Positions 16,589 to 24,802 of a stretch of 64,000 nt of DNA are shown here, one piece after another. The stretch lies in assembly GCF_005405305.1 (NCBI RefSeq), contig NZ_BJDU01000001.1, forward strand, positions 370,791 through 434,790, written 5' to 3'. Position numbers and translations under genes: made by a program. The notes under the pieces are model-generated. The model had not been told where the DNA came from. It did no database searches and saw nothing but the letters and a program-made list of their open reading frames with translations. The stretch is from Companilactobacillus formosensis. GTDB taxonomy: Bacteria; Bacillota; Bacilli; Lactobacillales; Lactobacillaceae. The number at the start of each line of letters is the position of its first letter. Position 1 is the stretch's first letter.

Positions 16589-17500
16589 ATGGCAGATCAA
16601 GTTAAAATTTCTAAAAGAGATAGAATCGCTGTTTGGTGGCGTTCAACATTCCTTCAAGGTTCATGGAACTACGAACGTATGCAAAATGGTGGCTGGACTT
16701 ATTCATTAATTCCAGTATTGAAAAAATTATATAAGACAAAAGAAGATCGTGCTGCTGCATTGAAGCGTCACATGGAATTCTTCAACTGTCACCCATACTT
16801 AGCTTCACCTATTTTGGGTGTTACTATGGCCTTGGAAGAGGAACGTGCAGGCGGTGCTCCAATCGATGACGTTACTATTCAAGGTGTTAAAGTTGGTATG
16901 ATGGGTCCTCTAGCTGGTATCGGTGATCCTGTGTTCTGGTTCACTGTTAAGCCAATTATTGGTGCCTTAGCTGCTTCACTTGCTATGACTGGTAATATTC
17001 TTGGACCAATCATTTACTTCGTTGCATGGAATGCTATTCGTATGGCCTTCATGTGGTATACACAAGAACTTGGTTACAAAGCCGGTTCAAAGATTACAGA
17101 AGACGTTTCTGGTGGTGTTCTACAAGACATCACAAAGGGTGCTTCAATTCTAGGTATGTTCATTCTAGGTTCATTGATCAACCGTTGGGTTACTGTTAAA
17201 TTCACACCAACAGTTTCAACTGTTAAGCTAGATAAAGGTGCTTATATTGACTGGTCACATCTACCATCAGGTGCTCAAGGAATCAAGGAAGCTTTGATTC
17301 AACAAAAAGCTGGTCTTTCATTGACAGCTCACAAGGTAACAACATTGCAAGATAACTTGGATCAATTGATCCCTGGTTTAGCTGCTTTGCTTCTAACATT
17401 ATTCTGCATGTGGTTACTAAAGAAGAAAGTTTCACCAATCGTTATTATTCTTGGTTTGTTCGTTGTCGGTGTTGTCCTACACGTACTTCACGTTATGTAA
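16589..17500 (+). CDS. manZ: Mannose-class PTS IID permease
   Basis: The IID membrane subunit (303 residues) partners IIC. Family landmarks seen are FLQGSWNYERMQNGGW, FFNCHPYLASPILGVTMALEE and MGPLAGIGDP. A C-terminal hydrophobic hairpin follows a variable region near residues 195-255. It is the last gene of the IIAB-IIC-IID operon, followed by a strong terminator. Confidence 0.94.
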   Translation: MADQVKISKRDRIAVWWRSTFLQGSWNYERMQNGGWTYSLIPVLKKLYKTKEDRAAALKRHMEFFNCHPYLASPILGVTMALEEERAGGAPIDDVTIQGVKVGMMGPLAGIGDPVFWFTVKPIIGALAASLAMTGNILGPIIYFVAWNAIRMAFMWYTQELGYKAGSKITEDVSGGVLQDITKGASILGMFILGSLINRWVTVKFTPTVSTVKLDKGAYIDWSHLPSGAQGIKEALIQQKAGLSLTAHKVTTLQDNLDQLIPGLAALLLTLFCMWLLKKKVSPIVIILGLFVVGVVLHVLHVM

Positions 17501-17520
17501 TAATTCGAAACTTTCATTTT

Positions 17521-17553
17521 GGGGTGAACTCTTTGGAGTTCAGCCCCTTTTTT
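17521..17553 (+). terminator. Rho-independent terminator of the mannose PTS operon
   Basis: The GC-rich stem GGGGTGAACTC/GAGTTCAGCCCC is followed by six T residues. Confidence 0.9.
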
Positions 17554-17580
17554 GATAATAAATAAGTTCAGACGTATAAT
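17552..17580 (+). promoter_or_regulatory. Promoter of manO
   Basis: TTGATA (17552) and TATAAT (17575) are separated by 17 bp, 33 bp before the manO start. This is one of the best sigma-A promoters in the window, so manO can be transcribed separately from manXYZ. Confidence 0.7.
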
Positions 17581-17612
17581 ACGATTCAGGAAGTTAAAGG
17601 AGTAGATTTTAG

Positions 17613-18005
17613 ATGGTTGAATCAATCAATACGAAAGCAGATTTAGTTGAAAAAGCTACCTCGCATTTGGGAATGACCGATTATGGCAAAATCATGATTG
17701 GGGATAAGGGTTTTGAATTTTATGACGATCGTGACGTTAATAATTACATTCAAATTCCTTGGACTGAAGTGGATTTAGTTATTGCTTCAATTATGTTTGG
17801 TGGCAAGTGGATACCACGTTTTGCACTTCAAACTAAGAAGAATGGAACTTTTTCTTTTTCTTCACGTGATCCGAAAAAAGTTTTACGTGCAATTAGGGTC
17901 TACATCGAGCCGGACCGTATTGTACGTTCGTTGAGTTTCTTCCAAGTTGTGGCGCGGGCTTTTAAGCGTAATCCTAATAAGAAGAAAAAAAATAAAAAGA
18001 AGTAG
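17613..18005 (+). CDS. manO: DUF956 family protein ManO
   Basis: A 130-residue cytoplasmic DUF956 protein of the type found directly after mannose PTS operons in lactic acid bacteria and listeriae. It shows the landmarks IPWTEVDLVIASIMFGGKWIPR and FSFSSRDPKKVLRAI, compatible with a PH-like fold. The tail is Lys/Asn-rich. Homologues are thought to modulate mannose PTS activity or expression. It has its own consensus promoter. Confidence 0.85.
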   Translation: MVESINTKADLVEKATSHLGMTDYGKIMIGDKGFEFYDDRDVNNYIQIPWTEVDLVIASIMFGGKWIPRFALQTKKNGTFSFSSRDPKKVLRAIRVYIEPDRIVRSLSFFQVVARAFKRNPNKKKKNKKK

Positions 18006-18014
18006 AAATAATGG

Positions 18015-18071
18015 GAATATTATTGGAATTGTGGCGAGATAATTGCTGCACTCTAGTAATGTTCTTTTTTT
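18015..18071 (+). terminator. Terminator after manO
   Basis: Arms GAATATTATTGGA and TCTAGTAATGTTC pair over 13 bp with G-U pairs, with a T-run from 18065. Confidence 0.7.
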
Positions 18072-18074
18072 ATA

Positions 18075-18139
18075 AAAATCGCTAATTGAGAAAACACGGT
18101 AATTTATTGCCGTGATGAATCAATGATTTATGCGATTTT
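18075..18139. repeat. Nested inverted repeat at the left end of the IS remnant
   Basis: Outer arms AAAATCGC/GCGATTTT enclose the strong hairpin CACGGTAA-TTTA-TTGCCGTG (18095-18114). Sub-terminal hairpins of this kind are expected at IS200/IS605 left ends, so this is the probable left boundary of the element. Confidence 0.5.
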
Positions 18140-18211
18140 AGATGTTTTTACAAACATACGTTCCCTCTAATGTGATATAATTACACTACAAAATCATGGG
18201 AGGAGGTTCAT

Positions 18212-18941
18212 ATGGTCTTAAAGGGCATTAAATTACGTATCTATCCCGATAGTTACCAGAAGGAACTGATTGAATATAACTTTGGCGCTAATCGTTTCGT
18301 TTGGAATAATATGTTAGACATGATGATCAAACGTCATGAAAATAATCCTGATTTGAAATCTTTGAAAGCATTTGATTTGAATTACATTTTAACAACTTTC
18401 TAAAAAGAAACGCTATTGGGAAAAAAGATTAGCTAGAAGACGTACGCAAGCTCTAAAGGATATCCAGTATAAAAAGAAGTTTGGATTGATTGATCCAAAA
18501 CCCTTAGAACAATATTCCAACTATATGAAAGCTAAACTAATGGTAGCTAAGTATAGTGAGAAAATTGCTAATCAAAGAAAAGACTATCTCCATAAAATAA
18601 CTCGTGAATTAGTTGAGAATAATGATTTGATTGTTATTGAAGATTTGAAAACCAAAAATCTTCTTGGTAACCATAAATTATCACGTGCTATCGCTAATCA
18701 ATCATGGAGAGCATTAAGATTAATGCTTGAATACAAATGTGAATGGTATGGTAAGAAATTTCTGGTTGCTAATCCATTCAAAACTAGTCAAATCTGTTCT
18801 AATTGTGGTTACGATGATGGTAAACATGGGTTAGATATAAGAAAATGGGATTGTCCTAGTTGCGGTATTCATCATGATCGTGATATTAATGCAAGTAAAA
18901 ACATTTTGAACAATGGCTTGGAACAAGCCTTAGTAAGATAG
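18212..18941 (+). pseudogene. tnpB: tnpB (IS605 OrfB) with internal deletion and frameshift
   Basis: The first 63 codons encode a TnpB N-terminus (GIKLRIYPDSYQKELI..NRFVWNNML) and then stop at 18401-18403. From about 18402, in another frame, the C-terminal half resumes (KRYWEKRLARRRTQALK..). It keeps the RuvC-II Glu (VIEDLKTKNL), both zinc-ribbon CxxC pairs (CSNCG, CPSCG) and the RuvC-III Asp (HDRDINASKN). The segment with the RuvC-I Asp is missing: about 240 codons remain of the usual 370-400. Nuclease activity is therefore lost. A good Shine-Dalgarno (GGGAGGAGG) still precedes the ATG. Confidence 0.85.
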
Positions 18942-18944
18942 TTC

Positions 18945-19028
18945 TAGCCTCTACCGACTAGTTGAAATACTAGTTGGCAAGTATGGAATGTTCCTAGAAG
19001 CTCGGTACTTTAGTGCCGATGTAGTTCA
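18945..19028 (+). ncRNA. Retained right-end element with likely omega-RNA (reRNA) scaffold
   Basis: In IS605 families the 3' end of tnpB and the right end are transcribed as the guide RNA of TnpB. Two stem-loops and the characteristic final stem-loop followed by GTAGTTCAT are all preserved here, although the tnpB gene is dead. The assignment follows from family knowledge and hairpin placement. Confidence 0.4.
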
Positions 19029-19080
19029 TGCCAAAAAGTATATTATTTAATAAATCAGAACTTTATTTTGGAAAAAGTGA

Positions 19081-19120
19081 CTAGATTGTCTTACCTTATA
19101 GATAGTAAAAGACAATCTAG
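19081..19120 (+). promoter_or_regulatory. 12-bp inverted repeat abutting a Shine-Dalgarno site
   Basis: CTAGATTGTCTT and AAGACAATCTAG form a perfect 12-bp stem with a 16-nt loop. Its last bases AG are the first bases of the Shine-Dalgarno AGGTGA (19119-19124) of the next gene. Folding would partly occlude ribosome binding, or the stem could end transcription arriving from the IS remnant, although no T-run follows. Confidence 0.5.
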
Positions 19121-19129
19121 GTGATTGAA

Positions 19130-19663
19130 ATGGACAGAGAATTGAATTTTGAAAGAAAAATCAGTTTTGAACCATTATTGATCAGTATCTTTTTTGGTAT
19201 CGTTGTGACAATTATTGTATATGCTTTGTTCTCAACGATGCCAATTTTTGCTTTAGCTGGTGGGATCCTAGCTTTTGGGATTGATAGTTTAGTAATTTTC
19301 CCTAGGTCATTGGAGAGATTTTATGATTATTGGAGCGTTGATGAAACTGGAATTTATTATTCGGATTATGACACTTGGTCGAAGCAACTGCTGGCAATTT
19401 TTTTACCGATGAGTAGACAATTAAAAAAGATTCCTTTTGAGCAAATTAGAAGTTTTGTGATTGTTGATGGTAAAAATATTATGAATACGCAAACTTCCAA
19501 TGGTGGCAAATTGAATGATTCCTGGGTTCGCAAGACGCATAATTTAATTGTTAGCACCGATAATAAAAATATTTGTTTGCGTTGTGCTTGGACAAGTACC
19601 AATCTTCCAGTATCTGAAAATGAGTTAAAAAAATTAATTAGTTTTTTGAATTCAAAAATGTAA
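19130..19663 (+). CDS. Two-TM membrane protein of unknown function (paralogue of 26172-26690)
   Basis: This 177-residue protein has two N-terminal hydrophobic helices (about residues 16-57) followed by a soluble domain of alternating strands, likely PH-like. The landmark YYSDYDTWSKQLLAIFLP aligns with the second copy near 26.4 kb. The ATG at 19130 is chosen because AGGTGA is five bases upstream; an earlier in-frame GTG at 19121 has no ribosome site. A YcxB-like family is possible but unproven. Confidence 0.65.
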   Translation: MDRELNFERKISFEPLLISIFFGIVVTIIVYALFSTMPIFALAGGILAFGIDSLVIFPRSLERFYDYWSVDETGIYYSDYDTWSKQLLAIFLPMSRQLKKIPFEQIRSFVIVDGKNIMNTQTSNGGKLNDSWVRKTHNLIVSTDNKNICLRCAWTSTNLPVSENELKKLISFLNSKM

Positions 19664-19701
19664 AAAGGCGAGTGATCCGTTGAAGGGTGCTCGTCTTTTT
19701 T
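19662..19701 (+). terminator. Rho-independent terminator
   Basis: The stem AAAAAGGCGAG/CTCGTCTTTTT with a T-run overlaps the end of the preceding gene. Confidence 0.75.
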
Positions 19702-19870
19702 AAACAAATAAATTTTTGAAATACAATTTGAAGGGTAAGCTCTACAAGGAAGATAACAGTGTTTTCATGCAGAACAAGTATTTCAACAATCAAAGAATAC
19801 TTTATCGAACGCGTTTCATGTCAAGAGAATTTTCTATATAATTTATTTAAAAGAAATTAAGGGGAGTCGT

Positions 19871-20611
19871 ATGAAATTATTTAAAAATAATGTTACAAAA
19901 ATTATCATTGCAAGTTTGATTTTTCCCATTACCTTGACGATAATCGGTTTAATTTTGAGTAAACAGTCGGTTAACAGCTTTGCTCAAGCGTTAGCAGATT
20001 TAGTAGTCTTTTTGGTGGCTTACTTGCTGAATCGCCAATATTTTCAGGAGAAAGTCTTTTGGTTTAATCAAAAAAATGGTTTGGCACAATTATCGACGGC
20101 TTTTCCAGCTTTGATTATTGTGGCTTTTTTAAATTCTCCAGTCTTGTTAGTGAATGATTTTCAAGTTAAGTTCCAAGTAATTTTGATTTGCTTGTTAGTT
20201 GGTTTAGCTGAAGAATATATTTTTAGAGGATTGTTGATTAGTTTATTTTTAAAAGCTAATCACAATAATGCTTTTGGTGCGGTAATTGGTTCGAGTATTT
20301 TATTTGGCTTGATCCACATTACGAATTTAAAAGCTTTGCCACTCGGCTATGTTTCCGCTCAGATGATTTTTGCGGCTGCAATTGGAATTTTGTTTGGAAC
20401 AATTTACGTCAAAACCCATAATTTATCAATTGTCATTGCTTTGCACGCTTTTCGAGACATGTTCCCAATGTTCTCTAGTAAATTGATGAAGCAAGCCTCT
20501 CAGACGAGTTTTAACATGGCTAGTTTATACGTTATGGTCGTATTTTTAGGTATTACTTTGTTCATTTCGTACATTCAATTACAAAATTTTGATATAAAAA
20601 AAGCTGAATAA
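19871..20611 (+). CDS. CPBP family intramembrane glutamic endopeptidase
   Basis: A membrane protein of 246 residues with about seven to eight helices and the CPBP (CAAX protease, Abi) motifs: EEYIFRG with Glu 114-115, FGLIHITN, and a later His in IALHAFRDM. Such proteases mature or remove membrane peptides; in lactobacilli several act in bacteriocin self-immunity, but no bacteriocin gene is visible nearby. It starts after GGGGAG. A TATAAT at 19837 with a weak -35 is the likely promoter. Confidence 0.85.
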   Translation: MKLFKNNVTKIIIASLIFPITLTIIGLILSKQSVNSFAQALADLVVFLVAYLLNRQYFQEKVFWFNQKNGLAQLSTAFPALIIVAFLNSPVLLVNDFQVKFQVILICLLVGLAEEYIFRGLLISLFLKANHNNAFGAVIGSSILFGLIHITNLKALPLGYVSAQMIFAAAIGILFGTIYVKTHNLSIVIALHAFRDMFPMFSSKLMKQASQTSFNMASLYVMVVFLGITLFISYIQLQNFDIKKAE

Positions 20612-20626
20612 GAATTCAGCTTTTTT
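20596..20626. terminator. Bidirectional terminator
   Basis: The stem AAAAAAGCTGAAT/ATTCAGCTTTTTT serves the convergent CPBP and DUF5067 genes and overlaps the CPBP stop codon. Confidence 0.85.
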
Positions 20627-21374
20627 AGTCTAATTTAAGTGGTTGAGTGCTGTCTAACCAAGCATTAGTTTGGATATTTTTGAAGTACATCGTGACTTCA
20701 GAAGTGGTGTCGTTAACTTTTACTAGTAAAGCACCGTCAAAACTCTTTCCTGGTAGGACTTGACCGCTGTTTGTAGAATTGATCAAGCTGGCATTGTCGC
20801 CAGTTGCAGTAGTAGGACTTAATTGTTTATCATTTTGTTTAAGCATGATGGCGTTATTTTGAACTTGCTGTGGAATTTCATTACTGTTGGTTTTGTTAGT
20901 ATAGTTGTACTTGACCATTAAGGCAGCATCCCCGTTAGCATCTTTGATCAACTTAACTTCATTAGAGATTTTGAAGGTATACCAATCAGTGTCATAAACT
21001 AAATCATTATAAGTCCCAGGATTTTGGATTTTGGTTTGTTGCTTTGGTTCCTCTTGTTTTTGAACTTTTTGTTCCGGTTGTTCTTTAGTTACTTTTTCAG
21101 CTTGGTTAGTTTTAGCGGACTTTTTAGTAGATTTTTTCTTTTTAGTATTTTTCTTTGGTTTAACTTTTTCAATCTTATGAGTTGTCTGCTCGGTACTTTC
21201 GGTATTGCTATTATTAGAAGAATTGACTCTCCAAATAATAAATAAGCCAATTATGATAACTAAGATTAAAATAATTGAAATCAAGAATGGTTTCTTTTTA
21301 TAAAATGGTTGTTTTCTACGTCGAAATGCTTCACGAGTCATACGAGATCTATTATTATTATTTTCCCTTTTCAT
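20625..21374 (-). CDS. Membrane-anchored extracellular DUF5067 domain protein
   Basis: A protein of 249 residues. A basic, Asn-rich cytoplasmic N-terminus (about residues 1-28) precedes one transmembrane helix (about 29-49). A low-complexity Lys/Glu/Gln linker follows (about 55-115). The extracellular beta-sandwich domain (about 120-249) contains AALMVKYNYTNKTNSN and VLPGKSFDGALLVKV, typical of DUF5067/DUF4352 immunoglobulin-like domains. The function is unknown, presumably at the cell surface. The Shine-Dalgarno GGGGAG supports the start. Confidence 0.75.
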   Translation of the reverse strand: MKRENNNNRSRMTREAFRRRKQPFYKKKPFLISIILILVIIIGLFIIWRVNSSNNSNTESTEQTTHKIEKVKPKKNTKKKKSTKKSAKTNQAEKVTKEQPEQKVQKQEEPKQQTKIQNPGTYNDLVYDTDWYTFKISNEVKLIKDANGDAALMVKYNYTNKTNSNEIPQQVQNNAIMLKQNDKQLSPTTATGDNASLINSTNSGQVLPGKSFDGALLVKVNDTTSEVTMYFKNIQTNAWLDSTQPLKLD

Positions 21375-21572
21375 AAATGCTGGCTCCCCTGTGAATAAAT
21401 CGTTACGTTTATAATATCATAATTAACTCTTAGAATTTGATTATCAAAAATATGCTTAGTTTTTTTTAAACAATACGATTTTTACATAGGGTGTTGAACT
21501 GCTATTTGAAAAGTGGTATAAATATCTGGTCGAAGTTAATGAGATAGTTATTTTGCATAGAAAGGGGTCACA

Positions 21573-21785
21573 ATGATGTTGTTTTTTGGTAATCATGGCG
21601 ATTATGAAGTTACTTGTAATTTTTTGAGCAAAGAAGGCCAAACAATTGCTGAGAAGCGCATTTGTCACAATACTTCCAAGAAAGAAGCCCGTGACGGTAT
21701 GAGAGACTATATTACAAATAGATTCTCTGATATCATTGATGTAGCTCATCCCATTAAAGTTGTTGCTAAGCTAACAACTAAATAG
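21573..21785 (+). CDS. Small hypothetical protein
   Basis: Seventy residues, not recognised. The Shine-Dalgarno AAAGGGG is five bases before the ATG, and a strong terminator follows the stop, which argues for a real gene. The sequence looks like a compact alpha/beta domain (start MLFFGNHGDYEVTCNFL, Cys at about 15 and 31) without a signal peptide or membrane helix. It is monocistronic. Confidence 0.6.
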   Translation: MMLFFGNHGDYEVTCNFLSKEGQTIAEKRICHNTSKKEARDGMRDYITNRFSDIIDVAHPIKVVAKLTTK

Positions 21786-21802
21786 AAGGATAATATAATT
21801 AA

Positions 21803-21837
21803 GAAGGCGAGGTTTTGAGGAACCCCGTCTTTTTTTA
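21803..21837 (+). terminator. Rho-independent terminator
   Basis: The stem AAGGCGAGGTT/GAACCCCGTCTT is followed by seven T residues. Confidence 0.85.
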
Positions 21838-21882
21838 CACTTTTTTGCGGTGATTGATTATGATAGAGAAGGAGGCAAAAAT

Positions 21883-22761
21883 ATGGATCATGAAAAAATA
21901 ACAGGTAAACGTTTCTTTTATGTCACAGCTTTGAATATCATTATTACAATCACTGAATTCGTTGGTGGTTTTGTTTCAGGAAGTCTTGGCTTGATTTCTG
22001 ATGCTTTTCATAATTTGGAAGATTCCTTATCAATTGTCATCTCGTATGTTGCCAATGTGATTGGGCAAAGAAAAAATAACGCCAAGAAGACTTTTGGCTA
22101 TAAGAGAGCAGAAATTTTGGCAGCTTTTGTCAATTCAATTGTTCTAGTCATTATTACTGTGATGATGGTCTTCGAATCATTTAAACGTTTGAATCAACCA
22201 CAGCATATTGATGGTAAATTGATGATGATCGTATCGATTATTGGTTTGATTGCCAATTTAGTTTCAATGCTGATGTTGATGTCAGGGTCGAAACATAATT
22301 TAAATATCAAAGCGACGTTTCTACATATGTTGACTGATACCTTATCCTCAGTCGGAGTTTTTATTGCATCTATTTTTGTTATTTTGTTCAATTGGAATTG
22401 GGTCGATCCGTTAATTACAATAGTTATTGCCATTTGGCTCTTAAAAGAAGCCTATACAGTAGTTTCAGAAACTATTAACATTCTTATGGAGGCTAGTCCA
22501 AAAATCGATTTAACGGCAGTTGAAGCCGAAATTATGACAATTCCCGAAATTGTTCGAGTACATCACATGCATGTTTGGATGATTGATGAAAATCATATTA
22601 TGCTTGATGCTCATATTAATGTTTTGAAAAATTGCAATATGAAAGAATTGGATACCTTGTACGATCAAGTAGACCAGTTGTTGCTCGATAAATTCAATAT
22701 TACCCATGTAACTTTACAGGCAGAGTGTTCTAGAGGCCTTGATAATTCGTTGATTGATTAA
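21883..22761 (+). CDS. Cation diffusion facilitator (CzcD-like Zn/Cd exporter)
   Basis: A membrane antiporter of about 292 residues with six helices and a cytoplasmic C-terminal domain. Metal-site motifs are visible: SDAFHNLED in TM2 and HMLTDTLSS in TM5, which give the HxxxD-type tetrahedral site typical of zinc transport. VHHMHVW in the C-terminal domain is also typical of the CzcD branch. The ATG at 21883 is chosen because AAGGAGG lies seven bases upstream; an upstream GTG at 21850 lacks a ribosome site. The role is metal detoxification. Confidence 0.9.
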   Translation: MDHEKITGKRFFYVTALNIIITITEFVGGFVSGSLGLISDAFHNLEDSLSIVISYVANVIGQRKNNAKKTFGYKRAEILAAFVNSIVLVIITVMMVFESFKRLNQPQHIDGKLMMIVSIIGLIANLVSMLMLMSGSKHNLNIKATFLHMLTDTLSSVGVFIASIFVILFNWNWVDPLITIVIAIWLLKEAYTVVSETINILMEASPKIDLTAVEAEIMTIPEIVRVHHMHVWMIDENHIMLDAHINVLKNCNMKELDTLYDQVDQLLLDKFNITHVTLQAECSRGLDNSLID

Positions 22762-22825
22762 TTTAGAAACCAAACTGTGCTAAGATTAAAAGGTAATTTT
22801 ATATGAAAGTTGGGAATGTCATAAT

Positions 22826-23500
22826 ATGGTAAAACTTGTCATGGTAAGACATGGAGAGAGTATTGCTAATGCTTTGAATCAATATACAGGATGGAATGAT
22901 GTTGATTTGACGCATGAAGGTGTAATGCAAGCACATGAAGCTGCAAAAAAACTCAAAGGTTTTTATTTTGATCACGTACATACATCAGTTTTACGGCGTG
23001 CTATTAAGACAGCCTACATTATTCAAGATGATTTAAACCTTAATTATGTGCCAATAACTAAGACTTGGCGCTTAAATGAACGTCACTATGGAGCTTTGAG
23101 AGGGCTTAATAAAGATGACACGAGAAGAGAATACGGTTTGGAACAAGTTCACTTGTGGCGTCGAAGTTTTTATTCAGTTCCCCCCGCTTTAAGTAAACCG
23201 GATCCAACAACTGGTCCTTATAAGTATTTTGATAAAAATATGATGCCAGTTGCAGAGAGTCTCTATGAAGCTTACCAACGGATAGTTCCTTACTATGTTG
23301 ATCATGTGGCCCCAGGACTTTTAGATGGGAAAAATCAATTGATCGTGGCTCATGGAAGTACGATTAGGGCTTTGATCAAATATATTGAAGGTATTAGCGA
23401 TAAAGATATCGATGGAGTAGAAGTGGCTAATGGAACTCCGCTAATTTATGATTTTGATGATAAATTGAAGATAATTAATGATAATCGTCAACGCTATTAA
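22826..23500 (+). CDS. gpmA: 2,3-bisphosphoglycerate-dependent phosphoglycerate mutase
   Basis: Glycolytic enzyme interconverting 3- and 2-phosphoglycerate, 224 residues. The phospho-His motif VRHGESIAN is at residues 7-15, the partner motif RHYGALRGLNK is in the middle, and the second catalytic His is in VAHGST. Length and motifs match the cofactor-dependent GpmA of lactobacilli. The gene is monocistronic between the CDF exporter and a strong terminator; the Shine-Dalgarno is weak. Confidence 0.92.
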   Translation: MVKLVMVRHGESIANALNQYTGWNDVDLTHEGVMQAHEAAKKLKGFYFDHVHTSVLRRAIKTAYIIQDDLNLNYVPITKTWRLNERHYGALRGLNKDDTRREYGLEQVHLWRRSFYSVPPALSKPDPTTGPYKYFDKNMMPVAESLYEAYQRIVPYYVDHVAPGLLDGKNQLIVAHGSTIRALIKYIEGISDKDIDGVEVANGTPLIYDFDDKLKIINDNRQRY

Positions 23501-23539
23501 TAATGAAATGGTATAAATAAAATTGTTTTAGAAAATATT

Positions 23540-23591
23540 TGAAAGTGCTTGCTAGTCTAAGGATGGCAATGAATGCACTTTCATTTTTTTT
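23540..23591 (+). terminator. Rho-independent terminator after gpmA
   Basis: The stem GAAAGTGC/GCACTTTC is followed by A and eight T residues. From here to 23839 no gene is supported. That stretch holds the likely promoter of the next gene, TTGACT (23693) with TATTCA 17 bp later or TTGTCT (23726) with TATGAT. Confidence 0.75.
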
Positions 23592-23839
23592 GCTTTTTTG
23601 AGAGAAAATGCTTTCTTTTTTCAAATAATGTTGTAAACTATTTAAATGGTCTAGATGAGTTTTACACATTTTTTTGTGCCAAAAAGACTTATTTGACTAA
23701 ATTTGTTCGTAATAATATTCATTTTTTGTCTGAGTAATAAATATTATATGATGAGAAACACAGTTCCTTATATATGAAATATATGCCACGTTAAAAAAAT
23801 AATTATTACTAATATTCGTTTGCTGAAAAGGAGTTTGCT

Positions 23840-24700
23840 ATGAATATTTTAATTGCTTTAATACCAGCCTTAGGTTGGGGTTTCATGCCAATCATCACTG
23901 GAAAAGTGGGTGGTTCTCCAGTTAACCAAATGTTTGGTATCGGTGCTGGTGCTACAGTTGTCGGCTTGATTTCCTACTTAGTTACCCAACCAAGTGTTAG
24001 TACACAGGCTTTCTGGTTCTCTGTTTTATGTGGGGCCTTATGGACTATCGGTCAAATTGGTCAGTTCATTTCTTTCAAGCGTATCGGTGTATCCGGTACA
24101 GTTCCACTATCAACTGTTTTTCAATTAGTTGGTAATTCAATCATTGGGATGTTGATCTTTGGTGATTGGAACAGTGCCCATGCCAAAATTATCGGAATCA
24201 CAGCTTTATTGATCGTTGTTGTTGGTGCTTTATTGACATCAGTTACAGACAGCTCAACATCTCAAAAGATGGAATTTAAGGATGCCTTGTTCCTTCTATG
24301 TACTACAGTAGGTTTTTGGATTTATTCATCATTTCCAAACATGTCAATCGTCAAGAATGAAAGTAGTACAGGAATTTTCCTACCTGAAATGCTAGGTATT
24401 TTATTAGGTGCTATTATTTACGCCTTGTTTACAGATCGTAATTCTTTCAAACAAAAGCAACAGTATCAAAATATTATTGCTGGTATTGCTTGGGGAATCG
24501 CAGCTTTTGCTTATATTTTCTCAGCCAAAGCTAACGGTAATACATCAGCCTTCATTTGGACTCAATTAAACGTTGTAATCGGTACATTCGGTGGAATTAT
24601 CGTCTTGCACGAGCACAAGAGTCATCGTGAATTAACCTTTACGATCTTAGGTATCGTTTTAATTGTTATCGGTAGTGTCGCTACTTCATTTGCATCTTAA
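23840..24700 (+). CDS. GRP-family sugar transporter (GlcU/RbsU-like)
   Basis: An integral membrane protein of 286 residues with ten predicted helices, DMT superfamily glucose/ribose porter family. Landmarks are LIPALGWGFMPIITGKVGG, LWTIGQIGQF and GVSGTVPLSTVFQLVGNS. It imports glucose or ribose by proton symport without phosphorylation, so a kinase is needed elsewhere. It starts after AAAAGGAG and is monocistronic. Confidence 0.88.
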   Translation: MNILIALIPALGWGFMPIITGKVGGSPVNQMFGIGAGATVVGLISYLVTQPSVSTQAFWFSVLCGALWTIGQIGQFISFKRIGVSGTVPLSTVFQLVGNSIIGMLIFGDWNSAHAKIIGITALLIVVVGALLTSVTDSSTSQKMEFKDALFLLCTTVGFWIYSSFPNMSIVKNESSTGIFLPEMLGILLGAIIYALFTDRNSFKQKQQYQNIIAGIAWGIAAFAYIFSAKANGNTSAFIWTQLNVVIGTFGGIIVLHEHKSHRELTFTILGIVLIVIGSVATSFAS

Positions 24701-24703
24701 TAT

Positions 24704-24735
24704 AACAGCTGATCTGTTGATTGGCTGTTTTTTTT
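24704..24735 (+). terminator. Rho-independent terminator
   Basis: AACAGC/GCTGTT is followed by a run of eight T residues. Confidence 0.7.
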
Positions 24736-24802
24736 AACCATTGTAGAAAAATGAATTCGCTTCCATTATAATGAGAATTAACTCAAAGTAGGAGGAATGA
24801 TT

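Larger units (their letters stand above)
18075..19028 (+). mobile_element. Degenerate IS200/IS605-type element (tnpB only)
   Basis: The element comprises a hairpin-bearing left end, a broken tnpB and an apparently intact right end. The right end has hairpins CCGACTAG/CTAGTTGG and TCGGTAC-TTTA-GTGCCGA (19002-19019) and stops near TTCAT at 19028. No tnpA (Y1 transposase) is present. Boundaries are approximate because IS605 elements leave no target duplication. Confidence 0.65.

Noticed and set aside
14618-19744. A 16-bp near-repeat TGAAGGGTRAGCTCTA at 14618 and 19729
   Set aside because: Fifteen of sixteen matching bases between two sites in 64 kb is expected many times by chance, and the contexts differ.
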